Assembly (NCBI GenBank): GCA_021778515.1
Contig: JAJYCJ010000014.1
Location: forward strand, 1 to 46,947
Length of the DNA: 46,947 nt
From: Acidobacteriota bacterium
GTDB lineage: Bacteria > Acidobacteriota > UBA4820 > DSQY01
Reading direction: 5' to 3'
Below the pieces are notes generated by a model, which was not told where the DNA came from, did not search any database, and saw only the letters and a list, made by a program, of their open reading frames with translations. Below, piece by piece: positions 14,958 to 23,600 of this stretch; position 1 is the first letter of the stretch; each line of letters starts with the position of its first letter. The position numbers were made by a program, and so were the translations under genes.

Positions 14958-16535
14958 ATGGCGGCGGTATCCAGCATACGCTTCTCCAGCCATTTGCTGC
15001 GCTCCATCAAGCGACAGATTCGCGAGGTCCGGGGACCCGAGGACGACGAGGTGGAGGCCTACTACCGGCCTTATTCCGACTTTTTTCGCCACCGGAGCGC
15101 CGTTCCCATCGAACACTCCGTGTTCCTCGCGGAATGCAGGGTCTCACCGCTAGTCCTGGTGGGCGACTTCCACACCCTGGACCAGGCCCAGAAGACCTTC
15201 CTCTGGATCCTCGACGAAATGGGCAAGAACCGAATCAGGCCCATTGTGGTCCTGGAGATGGTCCAGGCCCGCTACGACACGCCCCTCCTGCAGTACATCC
15301 GCGGGAAAATCGGAGAACTCGAATTCCTGGAGCAAACGCACTTCTTCGACAACTGGGGGTTCGACTTCTCTCACTATGAGCCCATCCTCGCGTATGCGAA
15401 ACGCTGGAAGCTGGCCGTACACGGACTCAACCAGGGCCAGTCACTCTCCTACCGCGACCACTTCATGGCCCACCGTCTCAAGCATCTGCGAGACCGATAC
15501 CCGGGCCAGCCCCTGTTGGTCCTGGTGGGGGATCTCCACCTGGCACCCACTCATCTCCCCAGGGAGCTGGCCCAGGTTGGCTTCGCCCGCCCGCCCGTTC
15601 TCTTTCAAAACAGTGAAGCGGTCTATATGCGAAAGCTGCGCAACGGCGTCAACCCGTCGGGTTGGTTTCGGCTAGGCGGGGGACGGTACCTCGTGAACAA
15701 CACGCCTCCATGGGTCAAAATGCAGACCTACCTCACCTGGCTCGAACACGGGGGAGAGGCCCTTTGCCAGATGTACGGCTTCTGCCGGCGAGGCGAAGAT
15801 CCCGAAGAGGCCCCCGACCTCACCGACACGGTGGTCAAATACCTCGACGCGCTCGGCAACCTGCTTCAGGTCCGGCACGCGCCGCCGGACTTCGAGGTCT
15901 ACACCTTTCGCTCGCTGGAGTTCCTCCAGGATCCCTATTTCAGGAAGGGGGCCGGCCGGCGCTTCGCGGCCCTGGTGCGGGACGCCAGGTCGGTGTACAT
16001 CCACAAGCACCAGATCCTCTACGTTCCCGAGCTGGATTTGAACCGCACCGTTGAGGAAGCCATGCATTTTCTGATGCATCGCGGCTTCCGGACCCGCTCC
16101 TCCCCCGTCGCCTTCATGGGGCGAATCCACTACTACGCGTGCGGGTTCCTGGCATCCAAGCTGATCAACCCGTTGCGGAAGACGCCGGATGCGAGCCAGA
16201 TGCGAGACTCCCTATCGAGCTTCTACGCGCTGGCCAGGGAGAAGGACAGGATCAAGCTAGGCCGTCAGGCGCTCGTCTTCTCAAGGGCGCTCGAGTTCTT
16301 TCAGCTCATGAAACAACCGCTGGGGCTAGCCCGCCTCGAACTGGAGCCCATGCTCCTGGCGGACTGGAAAACCCTCTATGGGCTTTCGCAGCAAATCGGC
16401 TACACGTTGGGGCTAGGACTGTACGAGCGATTCGACCAAGGAGAGCTGTCCGCGCTCGACCTCCGCCGGTACGCCTTCGAACAGCAGGACCCCCTTCTCT
16501 TCCATGACTTGCGCATCGAGGCCAGGGTTTCGTGA
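14958..16535 (+). CDS. ChaN-like (DUF399, heme/iron-linked) domain protein with long C-terminal extension
   Basis: The first ~230 residues match the ChaN branch of the TraB/EreA/ChaN superfamily: LVGDFHTLDQAQ, VVLEMVQARYD and LVLVGDLHLAPTHLP, carrying the conserved His and Glu. ChaN-type proteins are linked to heme or iron uptake. No signal peptide or lipobox is visible, so it may be cytoplasmic. Residues from about 240 to 525 are an extension I do not recognise, rich in Arg, Leu and aromatic residues. The ATG at 14958 has no good ribosome site; a TAGAGT hexamer six bases upstream could mean a leaderless start. It overlaps mutY by four bases. Confidence 0.75.
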   Translation: MAAVSSIRFSSHLLRSIKRQIREVRGPEDDEVEAYYRPYSDFFRHRSAVPIEHSVFLAECRVSPLVLVGDFHTLDQAQKTFLWILDEMGKNRIRPIVVLEMVQARYDTPLLQYIRGKIGELEFLEQTHFFDNWGFDFSHYEPILAYAKRWKLAVHGLNQGQSLSYRDHFMAHRLKHLRDRYPGQPLLVLVGDLHLAPTHLPRELAQVGFARPPVLFQNSEAVYMRKLRNGVNPSGWFRLGGGRYLVNNTPPWVKMQTYLTWLEHGGEALCQMYGFCRRGEDPEEAPDLTDTVVKYLDALGNLLQVRHAPPDFEVYTFRSLEFLQDPYFRKGAGRRFAALVRDARSVYIHKHQILYVPELDLNRTVEEAMHFLMHRGFRTRSSPVAFMGRIHYYACGFLASKLINPLRKTPDASQMRDSLSSFYALAREKDRIKLGRQALVFSRALEFFQLMKQPLGLARLELEPMLLADWKTLYGLSQQIGYTLGLGLYERFDQGELSALDLRRYAFEQQDPLLFHDLRIEARVS

Positions 16536-17680
16536 GCGGCCGTCGGACCGAAGAGGCCGGCTTCGCCGCGCTGTTGGCGCGTGTCCCAGATCTGGCGGGG
16601 ACACTGCTGGATTGGTATCGGAGGGGCCACAGAGACCTGCCTTGGCGGCATACTCACGATCCCTATGCCCTCTGGGTGAGCGAGGTCATGCTCCAGCAGA
16701 CCCAGGTCTCAATCGTCCTGGCGTTCTACGAGAGATTTCTCCTCCGGTATCCAAACGTTGAGTCCCTGGCGGCAACCGATGAGGAGGCCCTTCTCAAGGC
16801 CTGGGAAGGCTTGGGGTACTACGGCCGCGCCAAGCGCATGCACCTGGCCGCGAAGGCCATTCTCCAAAGGGGCGGATGGCCGCGCCGGGCGGTCGAGCTG
16901 CAGGCCCTTCCCGGCATCGGACGCAGCACCGCCGGCGCCATCGCCTCGTTCGCCTTCGGCGAGGCGGCGCCCATCCTGGACGGAAACGTCAGGCGGATCT
17001 GGGCCAGGCTTCTAGGGTTGGATCGGCCCGCCTCCGGCCGAATCCTGTCCAGCCTTTGGCGACTGTCCGGGGCGGCCGTACAAAGCGCAGATCCAGCCCT
17101 AATCAATCAGGCGCTCATGGAGCTGGGGGCCACGGTTTGCAGACCGCGCAACCCCCTTTGCGGATCGTGCCCGCTTTCAAGCTGGTGCGAGGCCGCGCTC
17201 AGCGGTGATCCGGAGAGATTTCCGCCACGGACGCCCAGGCATGCCCGCCCCCTCCTGGAGGTTTCCCTGGGGATCATATGGCGAGGCGGACGTTTCCTGG
17301 TAACCAAGCGCGCCCCGGATGGGTTCCTTGGCGGCCTCTGGGAATTGCCAGGGGGCAAATGGCATCAGGGCGAGACAGCTCCCGAGGCCCTTCGGAGGGA
17401 GCTGCGGGAGGAACTGGCGCTCGAAGTCATCGATCTGCGTCCCCATCCCACGGTGCGCCACGGCTACTCTCACTTTGAGGTGCGACTTCACCCGTTCGAG
17501 TGCGAAGCCGCCGGCGATGCCGAGCCCCAAACCGCCCTCCCCCACCGGTGGATACTGGCCGAAGAGATCGAAACCCTCGCCTTTCCGGCCGGCACCCACA
17601 AGGTCTTCTCCGAGATATTTCCCATCAGGAGGCGAGCGGCCGAATCCGCCGGTCGCTACGGCACGCAAGACGGAGGGTGA
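16532..17680 (+). CDS. mutY: MutY, A/G-specific adenine DNA glycosylase
   Basis: MutY removes adenine mispaired with 8-oxoguanine. The 382-residue protein starts at a GTG overlapping the previous stop. Catalytic residues are present: Glu51 in SEVMLQQTQV and Asp150 in ILDGNVRRIW. The helix-hairpin-helix is LPGIGRSTAGAIASF (127-140), and the [4Fe-4S] ligands are Cys203, Cys210, Cys213 and Cys219 (C-x6-C-x2-C-x5-C). The C-terminal third is the NUDIX-like 8-oxoG recognition domain (FLGGLWELPGGK). The cluster depends on the nearby SUF system. Confidence 0.96.
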   Translation: MSGRRTEEAGFAALLARVPDLAGTLLDWYRRGHRDLPWRHTHDPYALWVSEVMLQQTQVSIVLAFYERFLLRYPNVESLAATDEEALLKAWEGLGYYGRAKRMHLAAKAILQRGGWPRRAVELQALPGIGRSTAGAIASFAFGEAAPILDGNVRRIWARLLGLDRPASGRILSSLWRLSGAAVQSADPALINQALMELGATVCRPRNPLCGSCPLSSWCEAALSGDPERFPPRTPRHARPLLEVSLGIIWRGGRFLVTKRAPDGFLGGLWELPGGKWHQGETAPEALRRELREELALEVIDLRPHPTVRHGYSHFEVRLHPFECEAAGDAEPQTALPHRWILAEEIETLAFPAGTHKVFSEIFPIRRRAAESAGRYGTQDGG

Positions 17681-17747
17681 CGGCCGCCCAAGCACGGCCC
17701 TTGACCGCGCCGCGCCCTCTCTGGTTTCATAGGTGGGGAGGCAGGCA

Positions 17748-18212
17748 ATGGCCAGTCGGACCGACAAGGTGTTGCTCTACGCGCTCCTTACGCTGATCCT
17801 GTTGGGTGGGCTCTGTGCCTGCTGCCTCTTCGCCGCCATCTTCACCCCACTCCGCTTCTGGACCCACGGTGGAGCTCCGGAGGCAGCCAAGTCCTATCTG
17901 CGCAACAATCCGGTCGTCATGGCCCAGATCGGTAAGGTCACCGGTTTCGGCTGGTTCCCCAGCGGCTCCGTGAGCGATGTGGACGGGCGGGGCAAAGCCC
18001 ATCTCGTCTTTGCCCTCAAGGGCACCAAGGGCGAAGGGCGCGCCGTCCTGGATCTGGAGAAGAAGCCGGATGCCAACTGGAAAGTCGTTGCCGCCCGTCT
18101 CTACGTCGGGGGAAAGGAGTTCATCCTCCAGGAGCCCCCGCTTGGAAGCCAGCCGACGCCTCCTCTCCCTGGAAGCAAGTCCAAACAGGACTCGGACGGG
18201 TACAACACCTGA
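17748..18212 (+). CDS. Coa1/Tim21-like membrane-anchored protein
   Basis: A 154-residue protein with one N-terminal membrane helix (VLLYALLTLILLGGLCACCL) followed by a soluble domain. The pattern FGWFPSGSVSDVDGRGKAHLVFALKGTKG, then VLDLEKK and WKVVAARLYV, resembles the Coa1 domain found in cytochrome oxidase assembly factors and bacterial homologues of unknown role. The ATG at 17748 has GGGGAGG six bases upstream; the GTG at 17733 lies within that site. The C-terminal tail is Pro/Ser-rich. The function is not established. Confidence 0.65.
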   Translation: MASRTDKVLLYALLTLILLGGLCACCLFAAIFTPLRFWTHGGAPEAAKSYLRNNPVVMAQIGKVTGFGWFPSGSVSDVDGRGKAHLVFALKGTKGEGRAVLDLEKKPDANWKVVAARLYVGGKEFILQEPPLGSQPTPPLPGSKSKQDSDGYNT

Positions 18213-18263
18213 TCCGAACGTCCGCTCATCGCCGTCGTCCGATTTCAAGATTCTTGCGGATGC

Positions 18264-18281
18264 CCTCGGCCGGGGCCGAGG
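18264..18281. terminator. Hairpin between convergent genes, candidate bidirectional terminator
   Basis: CCTCGGCC and GGCCGAGG form a perfect 8-bp inverted repeat with two bases between, in the 108-base gap between the convergent Coa1-like and MglA genes. Neither side has a T-run, so any termination would be of a non-classical kind. Confidence 0.35.
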
Positions 18282-18320
18282 CACGGTTCTGGCGGATTCG
18301 GGGATCGACCGGCTGATCGA

Positions 18321-19343
18321 TCAGTCTTCGAGATCCAGGAAAAGGCGAAGCCTGTAGCGGCGACCTTCCAGCTCGACGGGGATATCGAGGGGCACGCCGG
18401 GGAGCAAGTGGACCCGGGAAGGGGCCTCCATGGGCATCTCCTCGGGAATGGCGACATCCGCGCCGCTTCCCAACTCCGCCTCCGGCACCTGGGCGGCGCG
18501 TGGAGTCCCTGTAGTTCCAAAGGGCGAATCCGCGCGGAATACCTCCTCGAACAGGAGCTCGGCGGAATCCTCCACGGCGGAGGCGAGGAGCGGATCCAGT
18601 GGCCCGTCCCGCTTCTCGGCTCCCAGCGCGTTCTCGGGGAGAAAGTCGCCAAGTCCCGCGGGACTGCCGTCCAGAGGGCCGGTGCCCGAAACCTCTCCCC
18701 ATGGCCCTCCGAGGGGCAGCGGCGAGGACGGGGCCTCCATGCGCGGAACGCCCGGCAGCGACTGCGCCAGAAGGGTCCGCAGCACCAGGGAGGTGATGGA
18801 CTTGAGCGTGTCCTCAACCCCCACGCCTTCGCTGGCGATCGCTTCGAAGAACGGGCGATTGGAGGGATTCAGTTCGCGGTCGAGCTCTTCCAGACTCAGG
18901 ATGTCCTGAAGATCCCTCTTGTTGTACTGAATCACCATGGGCGTGGAATCGGGATCCAGCCCGTTGTCCTGGAGGTGCTCGTGGAGCTGCATGAGGGACT
19001 GGAGGTTGGCTTCGCGCATCCTTCTCTGGCTGTCGGCCACGAAGATGACCCCGTCGGCCCCCTTGAGAACCTTGCGTCGGGTACCTTCATAGAAGACCTG
19101 GCCGGGGACGGTGTAGAGCTGAACGCGCAGCTTGTGGCCCTGTACGGTCCCCAATTCCAACGGGAGGAAATCGAAGAAGATGGTGCGGTCCGCATCCGTG
19201 GACAGGGTGAGGAGCTGGCCTCGCTGGCTCTCGTCCATGTTGTCGTACACGAATTTGATGTTGCTCGTCTTGCCGCCCAGGCCGGGGCCATAGTAAACGA
19301 TCTTGGACGTGAGCTCCCGGGTCGTGCGGTTGATGAGCGCCAT
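18321..19343 (-). CDS. MglA-type small Ras-like GTPase with 140-residue C-terminal extension
   Basis: Residues 1-196 are an MglA GTPase: P-loop YYGPGLGGKTSN, TVPGQVFYEGTR in place of the usual DxxG (typical of MglA), DGVIFVADSQ, and NKRD for guanine specificity. MglA sets cell polarity and motility direction in myxobacteria and has wide homologues. The usual length is about 195; here a further 144 residues follow, first Pro/Gly-rich and acidic, then ending in a short strand-rich block (VPLDIPVELEGRRYRLRLF). No MglB/roadblock partner is in the window. It follows the STAS gene by 18 bases in the same operon. Confidence 0.9.
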   Translation of the reverse strand: MALINRTTRELTSKIVYYGPGLGGKTSNIKFVYDNMDESQRGQLLTLSTDADRTIFFDFLPLELGTVQGHKLRVQLYTVPGQVFYEGTRRKVLKGADGVIFVADSQRRMREANLQSLMQLHEHLQDNGLDPDSTPMVIQYNKRDLQDILSLEELDRELNPSNRPFFEAIASEGVGVEDTLKSITSLVLRTLLAQSLPGVPRMEAPSSPLPLGGPWGEVSGTGPLDGSPAGLGDFLPENALGAEKRDGPLDPLLASAVEDSAELLFEEVFRADSPFGTTGTPRAAQVPEAELGSGADVAIPEEMPMEAPSRVHLLPGVPLDIPVELEGRRYRLRLFLDLED

Positions 19344-19361
19344 CGGCCCCCCCTGTCCGAG

Positions 19362-19709
19362 TCACGAAAACATGTCTTCGAGGGCTTTCTCTTCCGAATC
19401 GTAGATCCTGATGATCTCGTCCAGACGGGTGAGGCGCATGAGCTTCCGGATGGTCTCGTTGGGCCTCACCAGCTTGAGGCGCTTCCCGTTGTCCTCGAAG
19501 CGCGCCAGGTACCCCACCACCTCCCCCAAGCCCGTGGAGTCCATGTAGTTGATGTTTTCCAGGTTGAGGATCACTCCCTCGACGCCCTCCTCGCCCAGGA
19601 GCTTGGCCAGCTCCTGGCTGAGTTGGCCGGCCGACTGCCCCAGCGTCACCTCTCCCGTGACGTCCAGAATGATCACGCTGTTGTCCAGCACCTTCTTCAC
19701 GATCCTCAC
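19362..19709 (-). CDS. STAS-domain anti-sigma-factor-antagonist-like protein
   Basis: A 115-residue single STAS domain: an N-terminal beta strand, then INYMDSTGLGEVVGYLARF, which holds the Ser that is phosphorylated in SpoIIAA/RsbV-type proteins, and a C-terminal helix. Start is a GTG overlapping the upstream stop (GTGA). No cognate kinase or phosphatase is in the window, so it may act in a partner-switching system encoded elsewhere or directly with the adjacent MglA-like GTPase. Confidence 0.92.
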   Translation of the reverse strand: MRIVKKVLDNSVIILDVTGEVTLGQSAGQLSQELAKLLGEEGVEGVILNLENINYMDSTGLGEVVGYLARFEDNGKRLKLVRPNETIRKLMRLTRLDEIIRIYDSEEKALEDMFS

Positions 19710-20425
19710 GGCGAGCCGCCCGCATCCCCCGCCCTGTCGAGGGAGAACAGACCCGTGATGGGCTGGCCCGAGGCGATCTCATAGCTGAACCAGGATCCCC
19801 GAACGCTCTTCTGGTCACTGGAGAGCGTGCCGTCCAGTCGCCCCATCTTGCCGAACTTGGCGTCGATCCGTTCGAGGAAAAGCTGGTTGTTGATGAAGGT
19901 GCCCTGGAGGCTGCCGGCCTGGCCGTTGTCCAGCGTGTAGTCGCCGGTCAAGAGCGTGCCGTTCTGGGAGAGGTACACGTCGCCGTGAGTGCCGGCCGGC
20001 ATGAGCACGAGGGTCCAATGGCCATCGAGCACCTGTCGGGCCTCCTGGAGATTGGTGCGAAGCTTCTGGATCTCGCCCTGAAGAACCGTCAGCTCGAGGT
20101 AGCCGTCGTGAAGCGAACGCAGAAGATCGAGCCTCTCCGTCTCCAGGCTCTGGCGGCGGGTGGCGTTGCGCAACAGCGCCTCCGCCCGGTCCGCGTTCTT
20201 CGCATCCGTTTCGGAGGCGGCCTGCTCGTCCGAAGACATCAGGTCCTTGATCTGCGAATCGAGCTGGGCAAGGCCCCTCCACTTGGCCGCCATCAACGCC
20301 TGCTGCGAGGTCTGCATGGCTTCCAGCGCGGCCAGCCGCATTTTCTGGATATCCCTTCCCCCGTCCGCGGCGAGCGCGCACACGCCTATGCCCACCGCTA
20401 GCAGAACTGGCAGTCTCTTGATCAT
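19706..20425 (-). CDS. Exported coiled-coil hypothetical protein
   Basis: A 239-residue protein with a signal peptide (MIKRLPVLLAVGIGVCALA, cleavage after ALA), a long helical region with coiled-coil character (about residues 25-120, rich in Ala, Gln, Leu, Glu) and a beta-rich C-terminal domain with GHWTLVLMP, GDYTLDNGQAGSLQGTFINN and GRLDGTLSSDQ. It is probably periplasmic. The ATG at 20425 has GGAG six bases upstream and a predicted transcript start just ahead; the ATG at 20437 lacks a ribosome site. It heads an operon with the STAS and MglA genes. I do not recognise a family. Confidence 0.75.
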   Translation of the reverse strand: MIKRLPVLLAVGIGVCALAADGGRDIQKMRLAALEAMQTSQQALMAAKWRGLAQLDSQIKDLMSSDEQAASETDAKNADRAEALLRNATRRQSLETERLDLLRSLHDGYLELTVLQGEIQKLRTNLQEARQVLDGHWTLVLMPAGTHGDVYLSQNGTLLTGDYTLDNGQAGSLQGTFINNQLFLERIDAKFGKMGRLDGTLSSDQKSVRGSWFSYEIASGQPITGLFSLDRAGDAGGSP

Positions 20426-20443
20426 GGCCGTCTCCATGGTGCG

Positions 20444-20472
20444 AAGATAACATAGGGACATCACCTCGGCAA
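20444..20472 (-). promoter_or_regulatory. Promoter of the coiled-coil/STAS/MglA operon
   Basis: On the minus strand, TTGCCG (20472-20467) and TATCTT (20449-20444) are 17 bases apart. Transcription near 20437 leaves a leader of about 12 bases before the ATG at 20425. Confidence 0.5.
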
Positions 20473-20557
20473 GTTCGCCCCAGCGGCCCTCCGGCCCGGA
20501 GACTCGATCGGGCGCCTCCATCCTGGGATGTGCTAGTGTTGAGCGCGGAGGGGTGGG

Positions 20558-21823
20558 ATGGCGAAGGAACGGGCACTGCTCGTCGGATTGGTCCTGCAAA
20601 ACATGCCTTTGCACCGGGTCGAGGAGTACCTGGACGAACTGGCCTCACTGGTGGACACGGCCGGGGGGCTGGTGGTGCGGCGAGAGGTCCAGTCGCGGGA
20701 GCATCCCGATCCCGCCACCTTCGTCGGGCGCGGCAAGGCCGAGGAGCTGGGAAGGCTCTGCGTTGCCGAAGGGATCAAGCTCGTGGTGTTCGACGACGAT
20801 CTGACGCCCGCTCAGGTCCGGAACCTGGAGAAGGCCGTGGGCGTCAGGGTGACGGACCGGACGGGCGTCATTCTCGACATTTTCGCCCGCCGAGCACGGA
20901 CTCGCGAGGCCAAAACCCAGGTGGAGCTCGCTCAGTACACCTACCTCCTGCCACGCCTGACCCGCGCATGGACGCACCTATCCAGGCAGGCCGGAGGTAT
21001 CGGCACGAGGGGCGTGGGCGAAACGCAGCTCGAAACGGACCGCCGGGTGATCCGCCGCCGGATCGCCGTTCTCACCCGCGATCTGCGGCGTATTGCCGAT
21101 CAGCGCGAGGTCCAGCGAAGGAGCCGCGAAGAGACCTTCGAGGTGGCTTTGGTGGGCTACACAAACGTGGGCAAATCCTCCCTCATGAACAGCCTGACGG
21201 CGGCGCACGTGGCCGTGGAGGACCGGCTCTTCTCCACCCTGGACACCACCTTCCGGAGGATGCCGTCGGACCGGGCCGGCCTCCCGGTCGTGCTCATCGA
21301 CACTGTGGGTCTCGTGCGAAAGCTGCCCCATCACCTGGTCGCCTCCTTTCGTTCCACCCTGGAGCAGGCGAGCGAGGCCGACCTGATTCTGCACGTGGTG
21401 GATGTCAGCCACCCGTCCTTCGAGGAGCAGGCCGTCACCACCCTGGAGGTCCTCGCGGACCTCGGAATGGACAAGATTCCCCTCTTGACCGTGTTGAACA
21501 AGGTGGACTGCACCGGCGAAGGCGTGCTCGCGCGCGCGGGCAGCCTCTACCCGGATTCCGTAGCGGTCTCCGCGACCACCGGGGAGGGCCTCGACAAACT
21601 GCGTGAGGCGGTATCCGCGGCGGCCCGCCGCGCCACGACGGGCCGGACCCTCTTCGTCCGGTACGAGGCCTGGCCGCAATTCGTCACCTTGAGAACCGGT
21701 TACCGCACCCTAAGGGAGCACTACGAAAAAGACGGCGTGACCGTCGTATTGCGCGCCGGCGAGGAGGAGGTGGCCGAACTCGCTGCCCGCCTGGGGATCC
21801 CCGCCGGAGTCCAAGAGACTTAG
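20558..21823 (+). CDS. hflX: HflX, ribosome-associated GTPase
   Basis: HflX is a GTPase that splits or rescues stalled ribosomes, mainly under stress. The 421-residue protein has the N-terminal HflX domain (ATFVGRGKAEEL, VVFDDDLTPAQVRNLE), the GIGTRGVGETQLE-type linker (GGIGTRGVGETQLETDRR), and the G domain: GYTNVGKSSL (G1), IDTVGLVRKLPHHL (G3) and NKVD (G4). The ATG follows GGAGGGGTGGG. It is divergent from the coiled-coil operon and stands alone before the phosphate transport pair. Confidence 0.95.
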   Translation: MAKERALLVGLVLQNMPLHRVEEYLDELASLVDTAGGLVVRREVQSREHPDPATFVGRGKAEELGRLCVAEGIKLVVFDDDLTPAQVRNLEKAVGVRVTDRTGVILDIFARRARTREAKTQVELAQYTYLLPRLTRAWTHLSRQAGGIGTRGVGETQLETDRRVIRRRIAVLTRDLRRIADQREVQRRSREETFEVALVGYTNVGKSSLMNSLTAAHVAVEDRLFSTLDTTFRRMPSDRAGLPVVLIDTVGLVRKLPHHLVASFRSTLEQASEADLILHVVDVSHPSFEEQAVTTLEVLADLGMDKIPLLTVLNKVDCTGEGVLARAGSLYPDSVAVSATTGEGLDKLREAVSAAARRATTGRTLFVRYEAWPQFVTLRTGYRTLREHYEKDGVTVVLRAGEEEVAELAARLGIPAGVQET

Positions 21824-21852
21824 GCTGGGATGCTCCCCGCCCCTTCCCGGGA

Positions 21853-21881
21853 TTGCGTTTCAGCAACGGACTTGGTACACT
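21853..21881 (+). promoter_or_regulatory. Promoter of the DUF47-pit operon
   Basis: TTGCGT (21853-21858) and TACACT (21876-21881) are separated by 17 bases, giving a transcript start near 21888 and a leader of about 54 bases. Confidence 0.5.
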
Positions 21882-21941
21882 TTAACCTCTTGAGACCGGG
21901 GGGGGATCTACCCCACATAACGCGACGAGGGAAGGAAAACC

Positions 21942-22559
21942 ATGAGATTCTCTCTGGCTCCCCGTGAGGTGCGTTTCTTCGATATGTTCGAAGCATCGGT
22001 GGAGGTCGTGCTCAAGGGGGCGCGCCTCTTCAGCGAGATGCTGCACGACTACACCGATACCACTCAGAAGGCCAAGGGCATCAAGGCCGCCGAGCTCGAA
22101 GGCGATCAGAACACCCATCAACTGATGGACGCCCTCAACCGCTCCTTCATGACGCCCATCGACCGCGACGACATCTGCGCGCTCAACTCGGGCCTGGACG
22201 ACATCCTCGACTGCGTGGAGGCGCTGGCAAGCCGCATGGTGCTCTTCAAGATCGAGGAGCCCACACCGGAGATGTGCGAGTTCGCGGACCTCCTCTTGGA
22301 GGCGGTGGAGCACCTGGCAGGAGCCGTCCATTCGCTTCGGAAGATGGACACGCTCATGCTTTACTGCCGCGAGGTGAAGCGGCTGGAGAACCTGGGGGAC
22401 GACCTGAGCCGGAAGGTCATCTCGGACCTCTTCGAAAAGGAGGGGGACCCGATCCGGATCATCAAGCTCAAGGAGATCTACGGCCGGATGGAATCGGCCA
22501 TGGACCGTTGCGAGGACGTGGCCAACATCATCGAAACCATCTTCGCGAAAAATGGCTAA
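21942..22559 (+). CDS. DUF47 (PhoU-like) Pit accessory protein
   Basis: A 205-residue all-helical protein of the PhoU-like DUF47 family (also TIGR00153/YkaA type). Visible hallmarks are FFDMFEASVEVVLKGARLF, ELEGDQNTHQLMDALNRSFMTPIDRDDI (the E-x3-D metal motif region) and the C-terminal MESAMDRCEDVANIIE. Such proteins are almost always next to a Pit-type phosphate transporter and are thought to regulate it. Here pit overlaps its last codons by eight bases. Confidence 0.92.
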   Translation: MRFSLAPREVRFFDMFEASVEVVLKGARLFSEMLHDYTDTTQKAKGIKAAELEGDQNTHQLMDALNRSFMTPIDRDDICALNSGLDDILDCVEALASRMVLFKIEEPTPEMCEFADLLLEAVEHLAGAVHSLRKMDTLMLYCREVKRLENLGDDLSRKVISDLFEKEGDPIRIIKLKEIYGRMESAMDRCEDVANIIETIFAKNG

Positions 22560-23544
22560 CCCGCTCTGGTTTTTCATCCTCTTTGTCGCCACCGCCCTCT
22601 TTTTCGACTACATCAACGGCTTTCACGACACCGCGAACTCCATCGCTACGACGGTCCTGACCGGCGCCCTCTCCATTCCCAAGGCCCTCATGCTGGCCGC
22701 GGCCCTCAATTTCGTGGGCGCCTTCCTGGATAAGGCGGTCGCCACGACCATCGGAAAGGGCATCGTGGACCCGCATACGGTGACGCTCTCGGTGGTCTTC
22801 TCCGCCCTCCTCGGAGCCATCGCCTGGAACCTCATCACCTGGTGGAAGGGGCTTCCCTCCTCCTCCTCCCATGCCCTGATAGGCGGCATCGTAGGGGCGG
22901 TCGTGGCCCGGTACGGCTTCGGCGTCTTCCACCCTCGCGGCCTGAAGCTCATCATCGCCGCGCTCCTCCTCTCACCCCTCATGGGCCTGGTCGTGGGGCA
23001 CCTCTTCATGACCGCCATCGGCTGGATTTTCCGCCACTTCAGGCCCAGCACCCTGAACCACTATTTCAAGTTCTTCCAGATCCTGTCGGCATCGGCCATG
23101 GCCCTGGCCCACGGCGCCAACGATGCCCAGAAGACCATGGGCCTGATCACCATGGCCCTGGCCAGCGCCGGCTTCCTGCCGAGCTTCGAGGTGCCCCTGT
23201 GGGTGGTGGCCTCTTGCGCCGCAGCCATGGCGCTGGGCACGGCCGCCGGAGGCTGGCGGATCATCAAGACGGTGGACCGCCAGGTCCTGACCCTTCAGCC
23301 CGTCCACGGCTTCGCCGCGGAGACCTCGGGTGCGGGCGTGATCTTTCTGGCGACGGCCCTCGGTGCGCCCGTCTCCACCACTCACGTCGTCTCCTCGGCC
23401 ATCATGGGCGTTGGTTCGGCCCAGAGGCTCAGCGGAGTCCGCTGGAACGTGGTGAAACAAATCGTCTTTGCGTGGATACTCACGCTGCCGATCTCCGCCC
23501 TGTTCGCGGGAACGGCCAGCTGGCTCTTCCACTTCATCTCGTAA
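22552..23544 (+). CDS. pit: Pit family inorganic phosphate transporter
   Basis: A low-affinity metal-phosphate/proton symporter of the inner membrane. The 330-residue protein is hydrophobic with about ten helices and shows the internal repeat of the family signature: YINGFHDTANSIAT in the first half and AHGANDAQKTMG in the second, with SSSHALIGG and STTHVVSSAIMG at matching positions. It lacks the long hydrophilic loop of E. coli PitA, consistent with the short bacterial form. It is translated with the DUF47 gene. Confidence 0.94.
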   Translation: MANPLWFFILFVATALFFDYINGFHDTANSIATTVLTGALSIPKALMLAAALNFVGAFLDKAVATTIGKGIVDPHTVTLSVVFSALLGAIAWNLITWWKGLPSSSSHALIGGIVGAVVARYGFGVFHPRGLKLIIAALLLSPLMGLVVGHLFMTAIGWIFRHFRPSTLNHYFKFFQILSASAMALAHGANDAQKTMGLITMALASAGFLPSFEVPLWVVASCAAAMALGTAAGGWRIIKTVDRQVLTLQPVHGFAAETSGAGVIFLATALGAPVSTTHVVSSAIMGVGSAQRLSGVRWNVVKQIVFAWILTLPISALFAGTASWLFHFIS

Positions 23545-23600
23545 GCGCGCTTGCCCTCCCACCGACACGGCGGTAGCCTACGGCCACCCCGGGAGGCGGA

